Notes under the pieces: generated by a model | Databases searched by the model: none | What the model saw: the letters and a program-made list of their open reading frames with translations, nothing else | Told to the model about the DNA's origin: nothing | Position numbers and translations under genes: made by a program | DNA from: Verrucomicrobiia bacterium | GTDB taxonomy: Bacteria > Verrucomicrobiota > Verrucomicrobiia > Palsa-1439 | Direction: 5' to 3' | DNA: 64,000 nt | Assembly (NCBI GenBank): GCA_035577545.1 | Contig: DATLVI010000044.1 | Location: forward strand, 1-64,000 | Shown: positions 8,823 through 17,912 of the stretch, piece by piece | Layout of the letters: each line of letters starts with the position of its first letter | Numbering within the stretch: position 1 is the first letter of the stretch

Positions 8823-10529
8823 GTGAACGAGTTACTCGACAAAATGGTGCAGGCCCGGCAGCTATCGACTGCCGATGCCGCGACCCTGGCGCGTCGGTGC
8901 GAAGACGGCTCCAGGACCGTCGCGTCCGAGGAAGACGTGCTTCGCTGGCTGGCCGGCGAATACGGGCTGGCCTATACCGACCTGGAAAACGTCGAGTTGG
9001 ATCGGGAACTCCTGTCGCTGTTTCCCCCGCGCATCCTGCTGAAGGAAGAACTCCTCCCGTTGAAGCGCGTCAACGGCTCGGTGGAAGTCGCCACGAGCCG
9101 CCTGTTTGCCACGCAAGGGCTTGATACCCTCAAGGCGATGACGGGCTTGAAACTCAAGCCCGTCCTTGCCCCGAGCGAGGCGATCCAGCGGGAGATGAAG
9201 AAACGGCTGGGCGTGGGCGCGGACACCATCGGCACGCTGGAAGAGGAAACTCCCCTGCAAGTCGTCAGCGAAGACGGCTCCGAGGAGGATACCGATCTGG
9301 ACGCCGCAGCGGAAGACGCGTCCATCATCCGCTTCGTCAACCAGGTGCTGCGCGACGCCATCGAACTGCGGGCCTCGGATATTCATCTCGAACCCTTCGA
9401 ACACGAGTTTCGCATCCGCTACCGGATCGATGGCGTGCTCCAGGAAGTTCCGGTCCCCTCGCAACTCAAGAGGTTTCAACCGGCGATCGTTTCGCGCATC
9501 AAGATTCTCAGCCATCTCAACATCGCCGAAAAGCGGCTGCCGCAGGATGGTCGCATCAAGATCCGTATCGATGACGGTGAAGTGGATATCCGCGTTTCCG
9601 TCATCCCCATGCTCCACGGCGAAGCCGTGGTCATGCGTTTGCTACGGCAGAACGCCACGTTGCGCGGCCTCAGCGAACTGGGCATGGACACACCCGAACT
9701 GGATCGCTTTCGTCGCGTCCTCCAATTGCCGCACGGGATTATTTTGGTAACAGGCCCGACGGGCAGCGGCAAAACTTCCACGCTCTACACCGCCCTCAAC
9801 GAAATCAACGATGCTGTCCGCAAGATCGTCACGATTGAAGACCCGATCGAATATCAACTCAAGGGCGTCAACCAGATTCAAGTCTCCGAAAAAGCCGGAC
9901 TAACCTTTGCCCGGGGCCTGCGCTCGATTCTGCGCCACGACCCCGATGTCATCCTCATCGGCGAAATCCGCGACCAGGAAACGGCGCAAATCGCCGTGCA
10001 AGCCTCCCTCACGGGTCACCTGGTCTTCTCGACGCTGCACACCAACGACGCGCCCGGCGCCCTGACCCGCTTGGTCGATATGGGGGTCGAACCCTATCTT
10101 GTCGCTTCGTCCCTCGAAGCCGTGCTGGCGCAACGCCTCGTGCGCGTGCTCTGCACGCATTGCAAACAAGTGGATGACTCTCCGACTGCCCGTGCGTTCA
10201 AAGGACAAGTGGGTATTCCCGCCAACACCACGATTTACCGTTCGGTCGGTTGCCGGGAATGTCGGCAAACCGGTTTCTTCGGTCGCCACGCCATTTTCGA
10301 GTGGATGGACTCCGACGACGAAATCCGCCAGTTGATCCTGAAGAACTCTTCGAGTGACGTCATCCGCGACGCGGCCCGGCGCGCGGGCCTGCGCACACTG
10401 GCGGAAGACGGCTGGCGCCTCGTGCGCCTGGGCATCACCACCGTCGAAGAAGTGCTCAGCGTGACAACCGCCAAGGAAGTGGCGCGCACCAACAAGACCG
10501 AGCCGGTCGCGGCACCCGGGAAACCGTAA
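8823..10529 (+). CDS. gspE: Type II secretion / type IV pilus assembly ATPase GspE
   Basis: This 568-residue cytoplasmic hexameric ATPase powers pseudopilus assembly. The N-terminal GspE/MshEN domain (about 1-130) precedes the catalytic core with EDASIIRFVNQVL, SDIHLEPFEHEFRIRYRIDG, Walker A GPTGSGKTST (from about residue 311), an Asp box, Walker B DPDVILIGEIRDQETAQIA and a His box (TGHLVFSTLHTNDA). A CxxC pair at 444-447 and another at 477-480 form the zinc finger typical of GspE/PilB. The start is GTG. The downstream GspF gene begins 2 nt after the stop, so translation is probably coupled. Confidence 0.96.
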   Translation: MNELLDKMVQARQLSTADAATLARRCEDGSRTVASEEDVLRWLAGEYGLAYTDLENVELDRELLSLFPPRILLKEELLPLKRVNGSVEVATSRLFATQGLDTLKAMTGLKLKPVLAPSEAIQREMKKRLGVGADTIGTLEEETPLQVVSEDGSEEDTDLDAAAEDASIIRFVNQVLRDAIELRASDIHLEPFEHEFRIRYRIDGVLQEVPVPSQLKRFQPAIVSRIKILSHLNIAEKRLPQDGRIKIRIDDGEVDIRVSVIPMLHGEAVVMRLLRQNATLRGLSELGMDTPELDRFRRVLQLPHGIILVTGPTGSGKTSTLYTALNEINDAVRKIVTIEDPIEYQLKGVNQIQVSEKAGLTFARGLRSILRHDPDVILIGEIRDQETAQIAVQASLTGHLVFSTLHTNDAPGALTRLVDMGVEPYLVASSLEAVLAQRLVRVLCTHCKQVDDSPTARAFKGQVGIPANTTIYRSVGCRECRQTGFFGRHAIFEWMDSDDEIRQLILKNSSSDVIRDAARRAGLRTLAEDGWRLVRLGITTVEEVLSVTTAKEVARTNKTEPVAAPGKP

Positions 10530-10531
10530 CG

Positions 10532-11773
10532 ATGCCACTCTTCCTTTACAAAGCGCTGCAGACCGACGGCACCGTCACCGAAGGCAACATCGATGCCGAC
10601 GGCCGACAGGAAGCCTTTCGTCAAATTGAAGGCCGCGGCCTGACACCCATCAGCTTGTCCGCCGGCGCCAACGGCAAGGCTGCAAAAAACGGCGACTCGA
10701 AGAAAGAAATGGTGGTGACACCCTGGGCTTCCAAGAAAATCTCCAGCCGCACGCTGGAGAATTTCACACGCCTGCTCTCCAGCCTGTTGGCGGCGGGCGT
10801 CCCTCTCAGCCGGGCCCTGGTCATCCTTCATCGCGAAGCCTCCACGCCTCTCGCCCGGACAAAGTGGAAGGAAATCCACGATTCCGTCGTGGACGGCGCG
10901 ACGCTGGCCGATACGATGGCACGATGGCCGGATACGTTTCCGCGCGTTTACGTGGCGATGGTCGAAGCGGGCGAAACCGGCGGCTTCCTCGATTTGGTCC
11001 TCGCCCAGATCGCCGATTTCCAGGCACGGGAAAAAGAATTGCGTTCGAAAGTGATGACAGCCCTGCTCTATCCGACAATCTTGTTGACCCTGGCCCTGTC
11101 CGTCCTCGTCTTCCTATTGGTGTTCTTTATTCCCAGGTTTCAGACCATTTTCACCGGTTTCGGCGGAACCATGCCGCTGTTGACTCGCATGATCGTTGCT
11201 GCGAGCACCGTCGCGCGGTCATATGGCCTGTTTGTGGTGCTGGGATTGGTGCTGGGCGGCTATTTCATTCGCAACTGGTTGCGGTCGCATCAAGGAAGAC
11301 GCGTTTGGGAGCGCTCCCTGCTGCGCGCGCCGATCGTGGGAAAACTCATCGCGCAATTTGCCATGGCACGCTTCTGCCGCATGCTCGGGACCCTACTGGC
11401 CGCCGGCGTGCCGCTGATCAATGGGCTGAACGTCGCCCGCAAATCCATCGGGAACCAGATTCTCGTGGATGCGGTCACCAACTCCATCGAACGCGTCAAG
11501 GAAGGATCCGCGCTGGGACCGAGCCTCGCCAGTTGCCGGGAACTTTTTACCGGCTCCGTCCTGGAAATGATTTCCGTGGCGGAAGAAAGCGGTCGTCTGG
11601 ACCAGGAGCTGATCCGCCTGGCGGACGTCACGGAGCGCGACCTGGATCGTGAGTTGAAGATGGCTGTGGCCCTCGCCGAGCCGCTGATGCTCTTTTTTAT
11701 TGCCGGATTCATCGGCACAATTTTCATCGGGATGGTCCTCCCGATCTTCTCGCTTCAGGATTACATCAAATAA
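10532..11773 (+). CDS. gspF: Inner-membrane platform protein GspF
   Basis: This 413-residue polytopic protein anchors the ATPase and pseudopilus. It opens with the conserved MPLFLYKALQTDGTVTEGNI, has two repeated GspF domains (first about residues 75-200 with LLSSLLAAGVPLSRAL and MVEAGETGGFLD, second about 275-400 with MLGTLLAAGVPLINGL and MISVAEESGRLD), and three hydrophobic segments (about 180-205, 230-250, 380-405). Length and order are normal. It lies between gspE and gspG as in standard T2SS operons. Confidence 0.96.
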   Translation: MPLFLYKALQTDGTVTEGNIDADGRQEAFRQIEGRGLTPISLSAGANGKAAKNGDSKKEMVVTPWASKKISSRTLENFTRLLSSLLAAGVPLSRALVILHREASTPLARTKWKEIHDSVVDGATLADTMARWPDTFPRVYVAMVEAGETGGFLDLVLAQIADFQAREKELRSKVMTALLYPTILLTLALSVLVFLLVFFIPRFQTIFTGFGGTMPLLTRMIVAASTVARSYGLFVVLGLVLGGYFIRNWLRSHQGRRVWERSLLRAPIVGKLIAQFAMARFCRMLGTLLAAGVPLINGLNVARKSIGNQILVDAVTNSIERVKEGSALGPSLASCRELFTGSVLEMISVAEESGRLDQELIRLADVTERDLDRELKMAVALAEPLMLFFIAGFIGTIFIGMVLPIFSLQDYIK

Positions 11774-11793
11774 ACAGCAAAGGAACTGTCATC

Positions 11794-12258
11794 ATGAAAC
11801 GCAACCAATCAATCAGAAATCAATCTCGCAGCAACAGCGCAGAGGCGTTCACATTGATCGAACTGCTCCTGGTGCTCGTGATCCTCGGGGTCCTCGCCGC
11901 CATCGTCGTGCCGAAGTTCGCGGGACGCACGGAACAGGCGCGGATGACCGCCGCGAAAACGCAGATCTCCAACTTCGAGACCGCCCTCGATGCCTTTGAG
12001 GTGGACAATGGCTATTATCCCAAGGGCAAGAATGGGTTGAACGACCTCGTTTCCCAGCCCAAGGACGCGCCCAATTGGCGCGGTCCGTACCTCAAGCAGG
12101 AAGGCATCCCCAACGACCCATGGGGACAGGCTTATATTTACGATTGTCCGGGAAAACACAATGCAAGCACGTACGACATCATGTCCATGGGACCCGATGG
12201 CCGCGTGGGTGGCGACGATGACATCACGAGTTGGGACCAGGGAAAACAGAAGCGTTAG
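11794..12258 (+). CDS. gspG: Major pseudopilin GspG
   Basis: This 154-residue prepilin has a type III signal cleaved before Phe in EAFTLIELLLVLVILG, with Glu at mature position 5. The C-terminal domain shows the GspG hallmarks: a YYPKGKNGLNDLVSQP loop, PNDPWGQAYIYDCPGK, and the calcium-loop-like MGPDGRVGGDDDITSW. These separate true type II major pseudopilins from type IV pilins, and are the best argument that this locus is a T2SS rather than a pilus system. AAAGGA precedes the ATG by about 9 nt. No prepilin peptidase gene lies in the window. Confidence 0.96.
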   Translation: MKRNQSIRNQSRSNSAEAFTLIELLLVLVILGVLAAIVVPKFAGRTEQARMTAAKTQISNFETALDAFEVDNGYYPKGKNGLNDLVSQPKDAPNWRGPYLKQEGIPNDPWGQAYIYDCPGKHNASTYDIMSMGPDGRVGGDDDITSWDQGKQKR

Positions 12259-12784
12259 GCCACGGTTGGGCGGCGCCTTTACGCTGATCGAGCTGATCGT
12301 GGTGATGGCCCTGCTCTCGATCGTGATCGCCATCGGCGCGCCGCGGTTGGTGAGGTTTTTTCACGGGCAGACGGTCCAGGAAGAAGGCCAGCGACTGTTG
12401 GCCCTGACGCGTTATGGCCAGAGCCGAGCCGCCTCGGAAGGGTTGCCGATGATTTTGTGGATGAATCCCGCCGACGGGACGTACGGCCTGCGGGTGCAGG
12501 ATGGATTCAATGCCGCAGGCGCGACGGCGCCAGCGGGAACCGGTAAAGATGTCAGCTACAAGCTGGGGGACGGACTGCGGTTTCAGTTTGAGCAAGGAGT
12601 GCCGCTGCCGAAGCAGGGTGCCAGCATCCTGTTTTCGCCGGATGGCTCCATCGAAGAAGGTAGTTTGCAACGGGTGGTAATCGAACAGGGCGATGGCGAT
12701 TGGTCGGCCATCGCGGAATCGGAGAATCATCTGGATTATGTCACGGTGCAGAGAACAAATACGCGGGCAACGCTCTCGTGGTAG
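12218..12784 (+). CDS. gspH: Minor pseudopilin GspH-like
   Basis: The prepilin motif GGAFTLIELIVVMALLSIVI is followed by a beta-rich domain (RYGQSRAASEGLPMILWMNP, ILFSPDGSIEEG) as in GspH/FimT proteins. The start is uncertain: the ATG at 12218 overlaps the end of gspG by 41 nt and gives a 22-residue basic leader, while a longer frame from 12161 is less likely. The product is about 188 residues. It sits in the usual G-H-I-J-K order and is probably a pseudopilus tip or shaft subunit. Confidence 0.85.
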   Translation: MTSRVGTRENRSVRPRLGGAFTLIELIVVMALLSIVIAIGAPRLVRFFHGQTVQEEGQRLLALTRYGQSRAASEGLPMILWMNPADGTYGLRVQDGFNAAGATAPAGTGKDVSYKLGDGLRFQFEQGVPLPKQGASILFSPDGSIEEGSLQRVVIEQGDGDWSAIAESENHLDYVTVQRTNTRATLSW

Positions 12785-13166
12785 ACGGCACTTGCCAGCC
12801 GGCTTCACGTTGGTCGAGATGCTCGCCGCCATGCTCTTCATGGCCATCGTCATCCCGGTGGCTTTGCAGGGTTTGCGGATCGCCAGCCGCGCCGGGGCGG
12901 TGGCCGGGCGCAAGGGTGTGGCCGTGCAATTGGCGGAAAGCAAATTGAACGAACTGATCGTCACCGGTCAATGGCACAATTCCGGCCAGGGCGGCGCCTG
13001 CGGTGCGCAGTGGCCGGGTTATCAATGGACCATGAAGAACGAATCGTGGGGCGGCGACACCAGCCTCAACAATTTGCGGCTCGTGACCGTCGAGGTCACC
13101 TACCCCGTGCAAAATCAGAATTACAACGTGCACTTGAGCACTGTATTGCCGGACACAGTCCCATGA
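12738..13166 (+). CDS. gspI: Minor pseudopilin GspI-like
   Basis: Prepilin signal PAGFTLVEMLAAMLFMAIVI, then the GspI-like helix and QLAESKLNELIVTGQW segment, in which AESKLNEL corresponds to the family's conserved A-E-x-K/R-x-x-E. About 142 residues from the ATG at 12738. The start is approximate because the frame overlaps the end of gspH and no clear ribosome-binding site marks it; an alternative start is 12693. The gene ends in an ATGA overlap with gspJ. It is a tip-complex subunit in known systems. Confidence 0.85.
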   Translation: MSRCREQIRGQRSRGRRHLPAGFTLVEMLAAMLFMAIVIPVALQGLRIASRAGAVAGRKGVAVQLAESKLNELIVTGQWHNSGQGGACGAQWPGYQWTMKNESWGGDTSLNNLRLVTVEVTYPVQNQNYNVHLSTVLPDTVP

Positions 13167-13873
13167 GGCGTCGAGGCAACCAACGTAAGTTTTCAGACCC
13201 CAGCGCCTTCACCCTGTTGGAGGTGCTGATTGCGACGTTCATCGCCGCGATTGTTCTGGCGGCCATGAATGCCGCTTTCTATGCCGCGTTACACTTGCGG
13301 TCGGTCACCGCCGACCTGGTCGAGAACAGCATCCCGCAAAGTCATGCCGCCTCGATTCTCAAGGCCGACTTGCGGGGCACATTGATCACGAGCGGGACAA
13401 TGGCGATTTCCATCGAAAGCCCCGGGACGGAAAGCGGCAACAACCAACCCACGGATCTGGACATATATACGACGACCGGGGTGATCCGCAATGACCAGCC
13501 TTGGGGAGACGTGCAAAAAGTCTCCTACCTGCTGAAAGATTCGACCAACGCTTCGCATCCAGGCGGCAAGGACCTGGTCCGCGCCATCAGCCGCAACCTT
13601 CTGGCGTCTACGCAACCAGATCTCACCGAGCAACCGCTCTTGAGTGGCGTCAGCTCCGTGCAGTTTTCATTTTACGACGGCGCGAATTGGCAGACCACAT
13701 GGGATTCGACCTCCGCGGTAACGCCCGCACCGCAAGCGATCAAGGTGCACATCGAATTTGCCAACGGGAATTCCACCGGCCAGGGCCGCCTGCCGCTGGA
13801 GGTTTTGGTCCCGGTGGACGGACAGGTGTCCAGTAACAGTGTCGCGACGGCAGGGAGTGTAACCGGCGGATGA
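13163..13873 (+). CDS. gspJ: Minor pseudopilin GspJ-like
   Basis: This 236-residue protein starts at the ATG that overlaps the gspI stop (ATGA). The prepilin signal is SAFTLLEVLIATFIAAIVLA, with Glu5. The remainder (HLRSVTADLVENSIPQSHAA, LLSGVSSVQFSFYDGANW) fits GspJ: a long N-terminal helix followed by a large beta domain, the motif SVQFSFYDG...W being typical. It ends in a further ATGA overlap with gspK. It is expected in the I-J-K tip complex. Confidence 0.88.
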   Translation: MRRRGNQRKFSDPSAFTLLEVLIATFIAAIVLAAMNAAFYAALHLRSVTADLVENSIPQSHAASILKADLRGTLITSGTMAISIESPGTESGNNQPTDLDIYTTTGVIRNDQPWGDVQKVSYLLKDSTNASHPGGKDLVRAISRNLLASTQPDLTEQPLLSGVSSVQFSFYDGANWQTTWDSTSAVTPAPQAIKVHIEFANGNSTGQGRLPLEVLVPVDGQVSSNSVATAGSVTGG

Positions 13874-15297
13874 AAACCGGAAATTCCATACGGCAGCGTG
13901 TTGGACGGAATGCGTTTTCGCCAACAGCGGCGGTGCTGGTGATTGTGCTCTGGATTGCCTTTGGTCTGGTGAGCATCGCCTTGTATTTCGGCCAGTCGAT
14001 GCTGTTCAATCTCCAGGCTGCCGACAATTATGAGGCCAGCGTCGAGGCCGACCAGGCGATCGAAGGCGCGGCACGCTACATCAGCGCCGTTCTCACCAAT
14101 CTTCAAGTGCAGGTCCAATCGCAGGGCACGAACATGCCCGGCGTCCTGGTCTTGCCGGGTGTCATTCAAGCGTACACTCCGCAATCGGGACAGACGCCGT
14201 TCACCCAAACCTACCAGGGTCAGGATGTGCCCGTGGGGAACGCGCACTTCTGGCTGATTGGACGGGATACCGGCGGAACTTCAAACGTCAACAGCGGTGT
14301 GCCGGTGTTTGCTCTCGTCGATGAAGCATCGAAGCTGAACCTTAATACGGCGACATTGGACCAGTTGGAGGCCTTGCCGTTCATGACCCCTGATCTGGCT
14401 GCTTCGATCCTGAACTGGCGGACCAACGCCTCCACCGTCGTTGCGGGAGGCGCCAAATTGGAGTACGGAATGCTGAACCCGCCGTACACCTGCAAGAATG
14501 CCCCGTTCGAGACGATTGACGAATTGAAACTCGTGATCGGCGCGACCACGGACATTTTATACGGCGCGGACATCAATCTCAACGGCATCCTCGATGCGAA
14601 TGAAGGCAATCAGAATACGTTGCCAAGCAGCGTCGCCAATCTCGACAACGGGTTGAACGCGGGAATTCTGGACTATGTCACCGTCTACAGCCGCGAACCG
14701 AATACTCAGATCAACGGCTTGCCCCGCACCAATGTCAATAACAGACAAGCCTTGCGGACGGCACTTCAGGGTGTGCTGAGCCCGGATCAGGTTACGCAAA
14801 TCCTGCAGAAAATTGGAACAAATCCCAAGTTTACCAGTGTCCTGCAATTCTACATGACCAGCGGGATGAATGCCGATGACTTCGCCAAGGTTGCGGACAT
14901 GCTGATCGCGAGTAACGACCCTTACACTCCGGGGCTGGTCAATGTGAATACCGCTTCCGCTACCGTCCTCGCTTGCCTTGTTGGGGTCAACAACGCGCAG
15001 GCTCTCATCGCGTATCGACAGGCTCATCCCGACCAATTGGCGACGGTAGCGTGGGTAGCTCAAGTTTTAAGTCCCGACGATGCTAGCGCAGCTGGTCAGT
15101 ATATCACGGCCAAGAGTTATCAGTTCACCGCCGACGTTGCCGCCATCGGTCATCATGGCCGGGGTTACCGGCGCACCCTTTTCGTCTTCGACACCAGCAG
15201 TGGAACACCGCAGATCATTTATCGTCGGGATTTGAATCAAATGACCCGGGCGCTCGGCACGGCACGGCAAAACTGGCAACTGACCGGGAACATGTGA
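13870..15297 (+). CDS. gspK: Minor pseudopilin GspK-like
   Basis: This 475-residue protein has one N-terminal hydrophobic helix (AAVLVIVLWIAFGLVSIALY) without the usual Glu5, as is normal for GspK. Two helix-hairpin-helix-like regions follow: KLNLNTATLDQLEALPFMTP at about 155-175 and a second around VNVNTASATVLACLVG (about 355-375). GspK caps the pseudopilus tip together with I and J. Longer than typical GspK (about 320 residues), with most of the extra length between the two SAM-like regions. Both ends overlap neighbours by 4 nt. Confidence 0.88.
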   Translation: MKTGNSIRQRVGRNAFSPTAAVLVIVLWIAFGLVSIALYFGQSMLFNLQAADNYEASVEADQAIEGAARYISAVLTNLQVQVQSQGTNMPGVLVLPGVIQAYTPQSGQTPFTQTYQGQDVPVGNAHFWLIGRDTGGTSNVNSGVPVFALVDEASKLNLNTATLDQLEALPFMTPDLAASILNWRTNASTVVAGGAKLEYGMLNPPYTCKNAPFETIDELKLVIGATTDILYGADINLNGILDANEGNQNTLPSSVANLDNGLNAGILDYVTVYSREPNTQINGLPRTNVNNRQALRTALQGVLSPDQVTQILQKIGTNPKFTSVLQFYMTSGMNADDFAKVADMLIASNDPYTPGLVNVNTASATVLACLVGVNNAQALIAYRQAHPDQLATVAWVAQVLSPDDASAAGQYITAKSYQFTADVAAIGHHGRGYRRTLFVFDTSSGTPQIIYRRDLNQMTRALGTARQNWQLTGNM

Positions 15298-16748
15298 TGA
15301 CACTGAACTTCCTAAAACTTCTGAAGCCACGTGGGTCGTCCCTGATGGGTTTGACCATCGAGGGACGGCGTCTCGAAGGGATCATCCTTTCGCGCGGCAA
15401 AAGTCCGCCAGAGGCGGGCCAGCCCTTTGAAGCCCTGCTTTCACTGGATCCTTTGACGAACGACCCGGAGCTGGTAGGGCAGGAAATCCGCAATCGCCTC
15501 GATGAAGCCGGCATCCGTGAAAGCCGGTGTGCGGTCGGCGTCCCCCTGAATTGGGTGTTGACCCTGCCGGTCAAATTGCCCGAAATCCCGGAGGAGGACG
15601 TCGGCAGCTTTCTCAGCATCCAGGCTGAAAGAGGTTTCCCCTACGCGCCAGAAGACCTGCGCACGACGACCTCACGCTGCCGCTCCGCCAAGGATGGCCA
15701 GTACGCCACGCTGGTGGCGATACCCCGGGATTACTTGTCGCGCCTCGAACAGGTTCTTGTTGCCGCCCGTCTCAAACCGGTCCGTTTCTCGCTGCTGGTC
15801 GCCGCTTTGCAGTTGCCGTCTGCGGCGGAATCGGAAGGCGTCCTGGCCCTGGTAGTCGGTGAAAACAGGGTTGACCTGCAGATCACCTGTGGCGGCGGTG
15901 TCGTCGCGTTGCGTTCCCTGGAAGGCGCCATCGAAACGGACAACGGCCAGCGCCAAATCGACACCGATTTGTTGACGAGGGAAATCCGGCTGACGCTGGG
16001 ACAACTGCCGGCAGGATTCCGTGAAGCGGTCACGAAGATCAGGGTCTTTGGACGCACCGAATGGACGCAACCTTTGGCCGAGGAGATTGCCGCGATCGCT
16101 GGACGCATGGGGTTGCCGGTGGAAGTACGCCTCCTTGCCCAAGTGGACGGAGTAGCCGTGCTGGCTTCCCTTCCGGAAGGCGCGCCGCCGGCGCTGGTGA
16201 TGGCGCTCCGTGGTCTGGAAGACCAGACCACCGGTTTCGAGTTTCTGCCGCCGAAGATCAGCCCTTGGATGGAACTCGCGGCGCGATTCTCTTCGCGTCG
16301 GGTTTTTTGGTCAAGCGCCACGGCGGGGGCCACGGTTCTTCTGGTTTTGCTGGCTTTCCTGATCCAGTACACCCGGCTTTCGATCCTGGAATCGCGCTGG
16401 CGCGCCATTGAACCGCGGGTCACGGAAATCGATGGGATGCAACAAAACATCCGCAAGTTTCGGCCGTGGTTCGACAGTTCGGCGCACACATTGACGATCC
16501 TCAAGAACCTCACCCAGGCCTTTCCGGAAGACGGCGTGGTTTCGGTGAAGACGCTCGAAATCAAGGACCTTTCGGAAGTCTCCTGCTCGGGCGTGGCGGA
16601 TGACAACCAGGCCCTGTTGAAACTCTTGGATCGGTTGCGGGCAGAGGATCACATCGAGAATGTAAAAGTCCAGCAGGTCCGCGGCAAATCACCGCTGCAA
16701 TTCACCTTCGACTTTCATTGGTCGGACGGAGCCACCCATGAAAATTGA
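15294..16748 (+). CDS. gspL: GspL / PilM-PilN-like assembly protein
   Basis: This 484-residue protein combines a PilM-like actin-fold cytoplasmic part (about 1-320; GLTIEGRRLEGIILSRGK, CAVGVPLNWVLTLPVKLPE, FLSIQAERGFPYAPEDL) with one transmembrane helix (about 335-360, SATAGATVLLVLLAFLIQY) and a PilN-like periplasmic domain (about 365-484). In a T2SS this is GspL, which couples GspE to the membrane complex. Start and end overlap gspK and the next gene. The actin-like region is complete, so this is a fusion of the two functions split as PilM and PilN in pili. Confidence 0.82.
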   Translation: MMTLNFLKLLKPRGSSLMGLTIEGRRLEGIILSRGKSPPEAGQPFEALLSLDPLTNDPELVGQEIRNRLDEAGIRESRCAVGVPLNWVLTLPVKLPEIPEEDVGSFLSIQAERGFPYAPEDLRTTTSRCRSAKDGQYATLVAIPRDYLSRLEQVLVAARLKPVRFSLLVAALQLPSAAESEGVLALVVGENRVDLQITCGGGVVALRSLEGAIETDNGQRQIDTDLLTREIRLTLGQLPAGFREAVTKIRVFGRTEWTQPLAEEIAAIAGRMGLPVEVRLLAQVDGVAVLASLPEGAPPALVMALRGLEDQTTGFEFLPPKISPWMELAARFSSRRVFWSSATAGATVLLVLLAFLIQYTRLSILESRWRAIEPRVTEIDGMQQNIRKFRPWFDSSAHTLTILKNLTQAFPEDGVVSVKTLEIKDLSEVSCSGVADDNQALLKLLDRLRAEDHIENVKVQQVRGKSPLQFTFDFHWSDGATHEN

Positions 16749-17280
16749 AAACCGCCAAAAGGTGCTGACGGTTGTGGCGATCAGCGCGGTAGCGTTGCTG
16801 GCCCTTGACCGATTGATCCTCACGCCTTTGGGTCACGTGTGGTCGAAGCGCTCCGAACGGATTGCGGAATTGTCGAAAGACCTCACCCAGGGCAGGCTTT
16901 TGCTGGATCGGGAGAAGAGGATCCGGGACCGCTGGTCAAACATGGCGAGCAACACCCTTCCCGTCAACCTGTCGATGGCCGAAAGCAAGGTCTTGAAGTC
17001 CGTGGATCATTGGACGCAGGATAGCGGGATCAGTTTCACTTCCATCAAGCCCCAATGGAAGCAGAACGCGGACGACTACGTGACGCTGGAATGCCGGGCT
17101 GACGCCTTTGGTGATATGTCATCCCTGACGCGCTTCCTTTACGATTTGGAGCGGGAATCGATTGCCTTGCGAGTGGAGGACGTCGAAATCTCCTCGCGGG
17201 ATAACGATGGTCAACAGCTTTCACTCGGAGTACGTTTTACGGGATTGGTCCTTACGGGGGAGCCGGCACAACAACCATGA
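16738..17280 (+). CDS. gspM: GspM / PilO-like membrane protein
   Basis: This 180-residue protein has a short cytoplasmic N-terminus, one membrane helix (VLTVVAISAVALLALDRLIL), a coiled segment and a ferredoxin-like periplasmic domain ending in LTRFLYDLERESIALRVEDV, where the LTRFLYDLE...LRVED pattern is typical of PilO/GspM. It overlaps the end of the gspL-like gene by 11 nt. Partner of GspL in the inner-membrane platform. Confidence 0.8.
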   Translation: MKIENRQKVLTVVAISAVALLALDRLILTPLGHVWSKRSERIAELSKDLTQGRLLLDREKRIRDRWSNMASNTLPVNLSMAESKVLKSVDHWTQDSGISFTSIKPQWKQNADDYVTLECRADAFGDMSSLTRFLYDLERESIALRVEDVEISSRDNDGQQLSLGVRFTGLVLTGEPAQQP

Positions 17281-17912
17281 AGCATTCCCGCAACCAACGA
17301 AGTCAGGCCCGCCGCGTGATGTGGTCCCTGTTCACTATCGGCATGCTCTGGCTTCCGACCAGGAGCTTCGCGGGAGACACGAACAACCCTACGGCAGCCG
17401 TGGCCTATCCAAGTTTCAAAATCATTTCCCAGCGGAACATTTTCGATCCCAACCGTCGCGCGGGATCAGGTGAACGTGGACGAAGGATCGATCCGAATCG
17501 CCTGGCGCGCGCGGAGGGCTTTTCCCTGGTTGGCACGTTGATTGACAAGCGGGGCGAGTTCGCTTTTTTCAGCGGCAGCGATTCGAAATACAAGAAGGTC
17601 CTGAAAGTGGCCGGCACCATTGCCGACTACAAGGTCACGGAAGTCGCGCCTGATCATGTCCAACTGGAGACCAAAGGCAACCAGATCAAAATGGCCGTGG
17701 GGATGCAGATGAAAAAGCTCGATGCGGGAGAATGGCAGCTGGTGGACGGCACCGTGGCGCTCGCCAAACCATCGGAGACTACCGACGCGGCTTCCGCTTC
17801 CGAAACGAAGGATACAGAAACTTCCGACAGCGGACCCAGCACCGGCAGCAGCAGCGCCGATGCGATCCTCAAAAAATTGATGCAACAGCGCGAAAAGGAG
17901 CTGAACAAATGA
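17277..17912 (+). CDS. GspC / PilP-like periplasmic connector
   Basis: This 211-residue protein has an N-terminal hydrophobic signal/anchor (VMWSLFTIGMLWLPTRSFAG) and then YPSFKIISQRNIFDPNRR, which matches the homology-region signature of GspC (F...RNIFDP). A small beta domain follows (RAEGFSLVGTLIDKRGEFAFF ... VTEVAPDHVQLE), like the HR/PilP fold that touches secretin N-domains. The C-terminus is Ser/Thr/Glu-rich and ends in a helix ILKKLMQQREKELNK. It lies directly before the secretin genes with an ATGA overlap. Membrane-anchored versus soluble form is not decided. Confidence 0.78.
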   Translation: MKHSRNQRSQARRVMWSLFTIGMLWLPTRSFAGDTNNPTAAVAYPSFKIISQRNIFDPNRRAGSGERGRRIDPNRLARAEGFSLVGTLIDKRGEFAFFSGSDSKYKKVLKVAGTIADYKVTEVAPDHVQLETKGNQIKMAVGMQMKKLDAGEWQLVDGTVALAKPSETTDAASASETKDTETSDSGPSTGSSSADAILKKLMQQREKELNK